From: Nitrospira sp. UBA2083
GTDB lineage: Bacteria; Nitrospirota; Nitrospiria; Nitrospirales; Nitrospiraceae
NCBI GenBank assembly: GCA_002331625.1
Contig: DCZN01000134.1
Location: 25,524-33,319 of the forward strand
Direction: 5' to 3'
DNA length: 7,796 nucleotides
The notes under the pieces are model-generated. The model did not search any database. It saw only the letters and a program-made list of their open reading frames with translations, and was not told the origin of the DNA. A program made the position numbers and the translations under genes. This document shows, piece by piece, positions 7,159 through 7,796 of this stretch (the first letter of the stretch is position 1; every line of letters begins with the position of its first letter).

Positions 7159-7503
7159 CTATACAATTTCAGAAGCTACGTGCGGCGGGCCCCGAGGCGG
7201 GAATCGGCCATCAATAACGGCGTGTCGTAAGGGACTGGTGCCGAGACTCCAGACAAGGCTCACCTGAAGGTCTGCAGTGATTTCGATTCGTCCCCCACCA
7301 CTCTGGAGATCGAAGCCACTACAGTGCCATACACAATGGTTGTGGCTCTGGTGCCCGTTCTGCGTCTGCCCGTTCGGACAATGGGTCGCCGACCATTGTG
7401 TTGTCAGATTTCCCTGTCCCACTGATAGAAATCCGGTCAGCCAGAGCAGGGCGAAGCAGCCGGCCAGTGCCCGAGAAACCTGTTGTCGCATCTTCCTTAA
7501 CAT
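7159..7503 (-). CDS. Small exported His/Cys-rich protein with CVWHC motif (DUF2946-like)
   Basis: This protein has 114 residues. A basic start (MLRKMRQQVSR) is followed by a hydrophobic stretch (about 12-28) that acts as a signal peptide. The mature part holds a His/Cys cluster: His41, Cys42, His51, His54, His56, Cys57, His60 and Cys61, the core being Cys57-Val-Trp-His-Cys61. The C-terminal part contains FPPRGPPH (101-108). The plan of signal peptide, His cluster, Cys-x-Trp-x-Cys and Arg-x-Pro-Pro tail matches the small protein at 2323-2628, although overall identity is low. Metal binding is the most likely property (inference). An in-frame ATG at 7491 is an alternative start: AAGGA lies only 2 bases before it, while the ATG at 7503 has no strong ribosome site, so the start is uncertain by 4 residues. 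The gene begins 23 bp after the stop of the upstream barrel-like gene, which suggests one transcript. Confidence 0.75.
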   Translation of the reverse strand: MLRKMRQQVSRALAGCFALLWLTGFLSVGQGNLTTQWSATHCPNGQTQNGHQSHNHCVWHCSGFDLQSGGGRIEITADLQVSLVWSLGTSPLRHAVIDGRFPPRGPPHVASEIV

Positions 7504-7526
7504 GGCTGATTCGATATCGCCGTTCT

Positions 7527-7796
7527 CTAGGAGGTTCCGCCAAATAACTGGAACGACTTCGTGAGCCCAAAGATGTAGCTGATCTGCTGTTCCAGATTGC
7601 CGTTGAAGTCTCGGTAAATCGGGATTTGCGCGATGAAATAGGCCGACGCGAAGTTAAACACGTTGAACATGATGCCCGGTGAATAGGCGACATAGGTCGA
7701 GCCAGTCGTCGGTATGGCCCTGAACTTGATGGCTGGATCGAGCAAGATAGAGGCCCCTCCCGGGTTGAACTGAAACAGCGACGCGTCCATGGCATA
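7527..7796 (-). CDS. C-terminal end of a probable outer-membrane beta-barrel protein
   Basis: Only the last 89 residues are in the window; the frame is open to the right edge, so the true start lies outside. The segment alternates polar and hydrophobic/aromatic residues in strand-like runs (for example STYVAYSPGIMFNVF and SAYFIAQIPIYRDFNG) separated by Gly/Asn turns, and the last strand is ISYIFGLTKSFQLF, close to the C-terminus as in outer-membrane barrels. The IPIYRDFNG turn before the last strand resembles outer-membrane proteins of the phenol-degradation MetA-like/transporter group, but this is a weak resemblance. Its Met at 7790 is internal and probably not the start. Because the small His/Cys gene follows after 23 bp, the barrel may belong to the same uptake or efflux function as the rest of the block (inference). 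Confidence 0.65.
   Translation of the reverse strand, partial: YAMDASLFQFNPGGASILLDPAIKFRAIPTTGSTYVAYSPGIMFNVFNFASAYFIAQIPIYRDFNGNLEQQISYIFGLTKSFQLFGGTS

Overview
This window looks like one co-oriented gene block from a Gram-negative bacterium. All eight genes lie on the minus strand, so transcription runs from right to left. Every gene product carries an export or membrane signal, or looks like part of an outer-membrane protein. The didermal assignment rests on a TonB protein, a TonB-dependent outer-membrane receptor, a lipoprotein and a periplasmic thioredoxin. The overall style (moderately GC-rich, TonB-rich, small His/Cys-rich secreted proteins) would fit a Nitrospira-like organism, but that is a guess from general resemblance and no taxonomic marker is present.

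In transcription order the layout is: (1) 7796-7527, the C-terminal end of a probable outer-membrane beta-barrel protein, entering from outside the window; (2) 7503-7159, a small exported His/Cys-rich protein with a CVWHC motif; (3) 7085-5547, a 512-residue lipoprotein predicted to be a beta-propeller; (4) 5394-4525, a TonB energy-transducing protein; (5) 4461-3184, an exported BNR/Asp-box (sialidase-fold) propeller with an unusual CVCC motif; (6) 3197-2625, a TlpA/ResA-type periplasmic thioredoxin; (7) 2628-2323, a second small His/Cys-rich protein with a CAWAC motif; (8) 2213-1, a TonB-dependent receptor of which 737 residues lie in the window and the C-terminus is cut off. The receptor is the largest gene here and is open without a stop or frameshift across its whole visible length.

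Genes 5, 6 and 7 overlap (14 bp and 4 bp) and are probably translationally coupled. The other gaps are 23, 73, 152, 63 and 109 bp, so a single long operon is likely but internal promoters are possible. No convincing promoter or intrinsic terminator was seen. The 152-bp gap before tonB holds a strong hairpin without a U-tract. There are no RNA genes, CRISPR arrays, insertion sequences or obvious repeats.

Read together, the block resembles an envelope uptake module: a receptor and a dedicated TonB, a thiol-disulfide protein next to a Cys-rich propeller, and two small His/Cys-rich exported proteins near the two ends. A metal ligand, possibly copper, is a reasonable hypothesis from the His/Cys content and the neighbourhood type, but the substrate cannot be read from the sequence.
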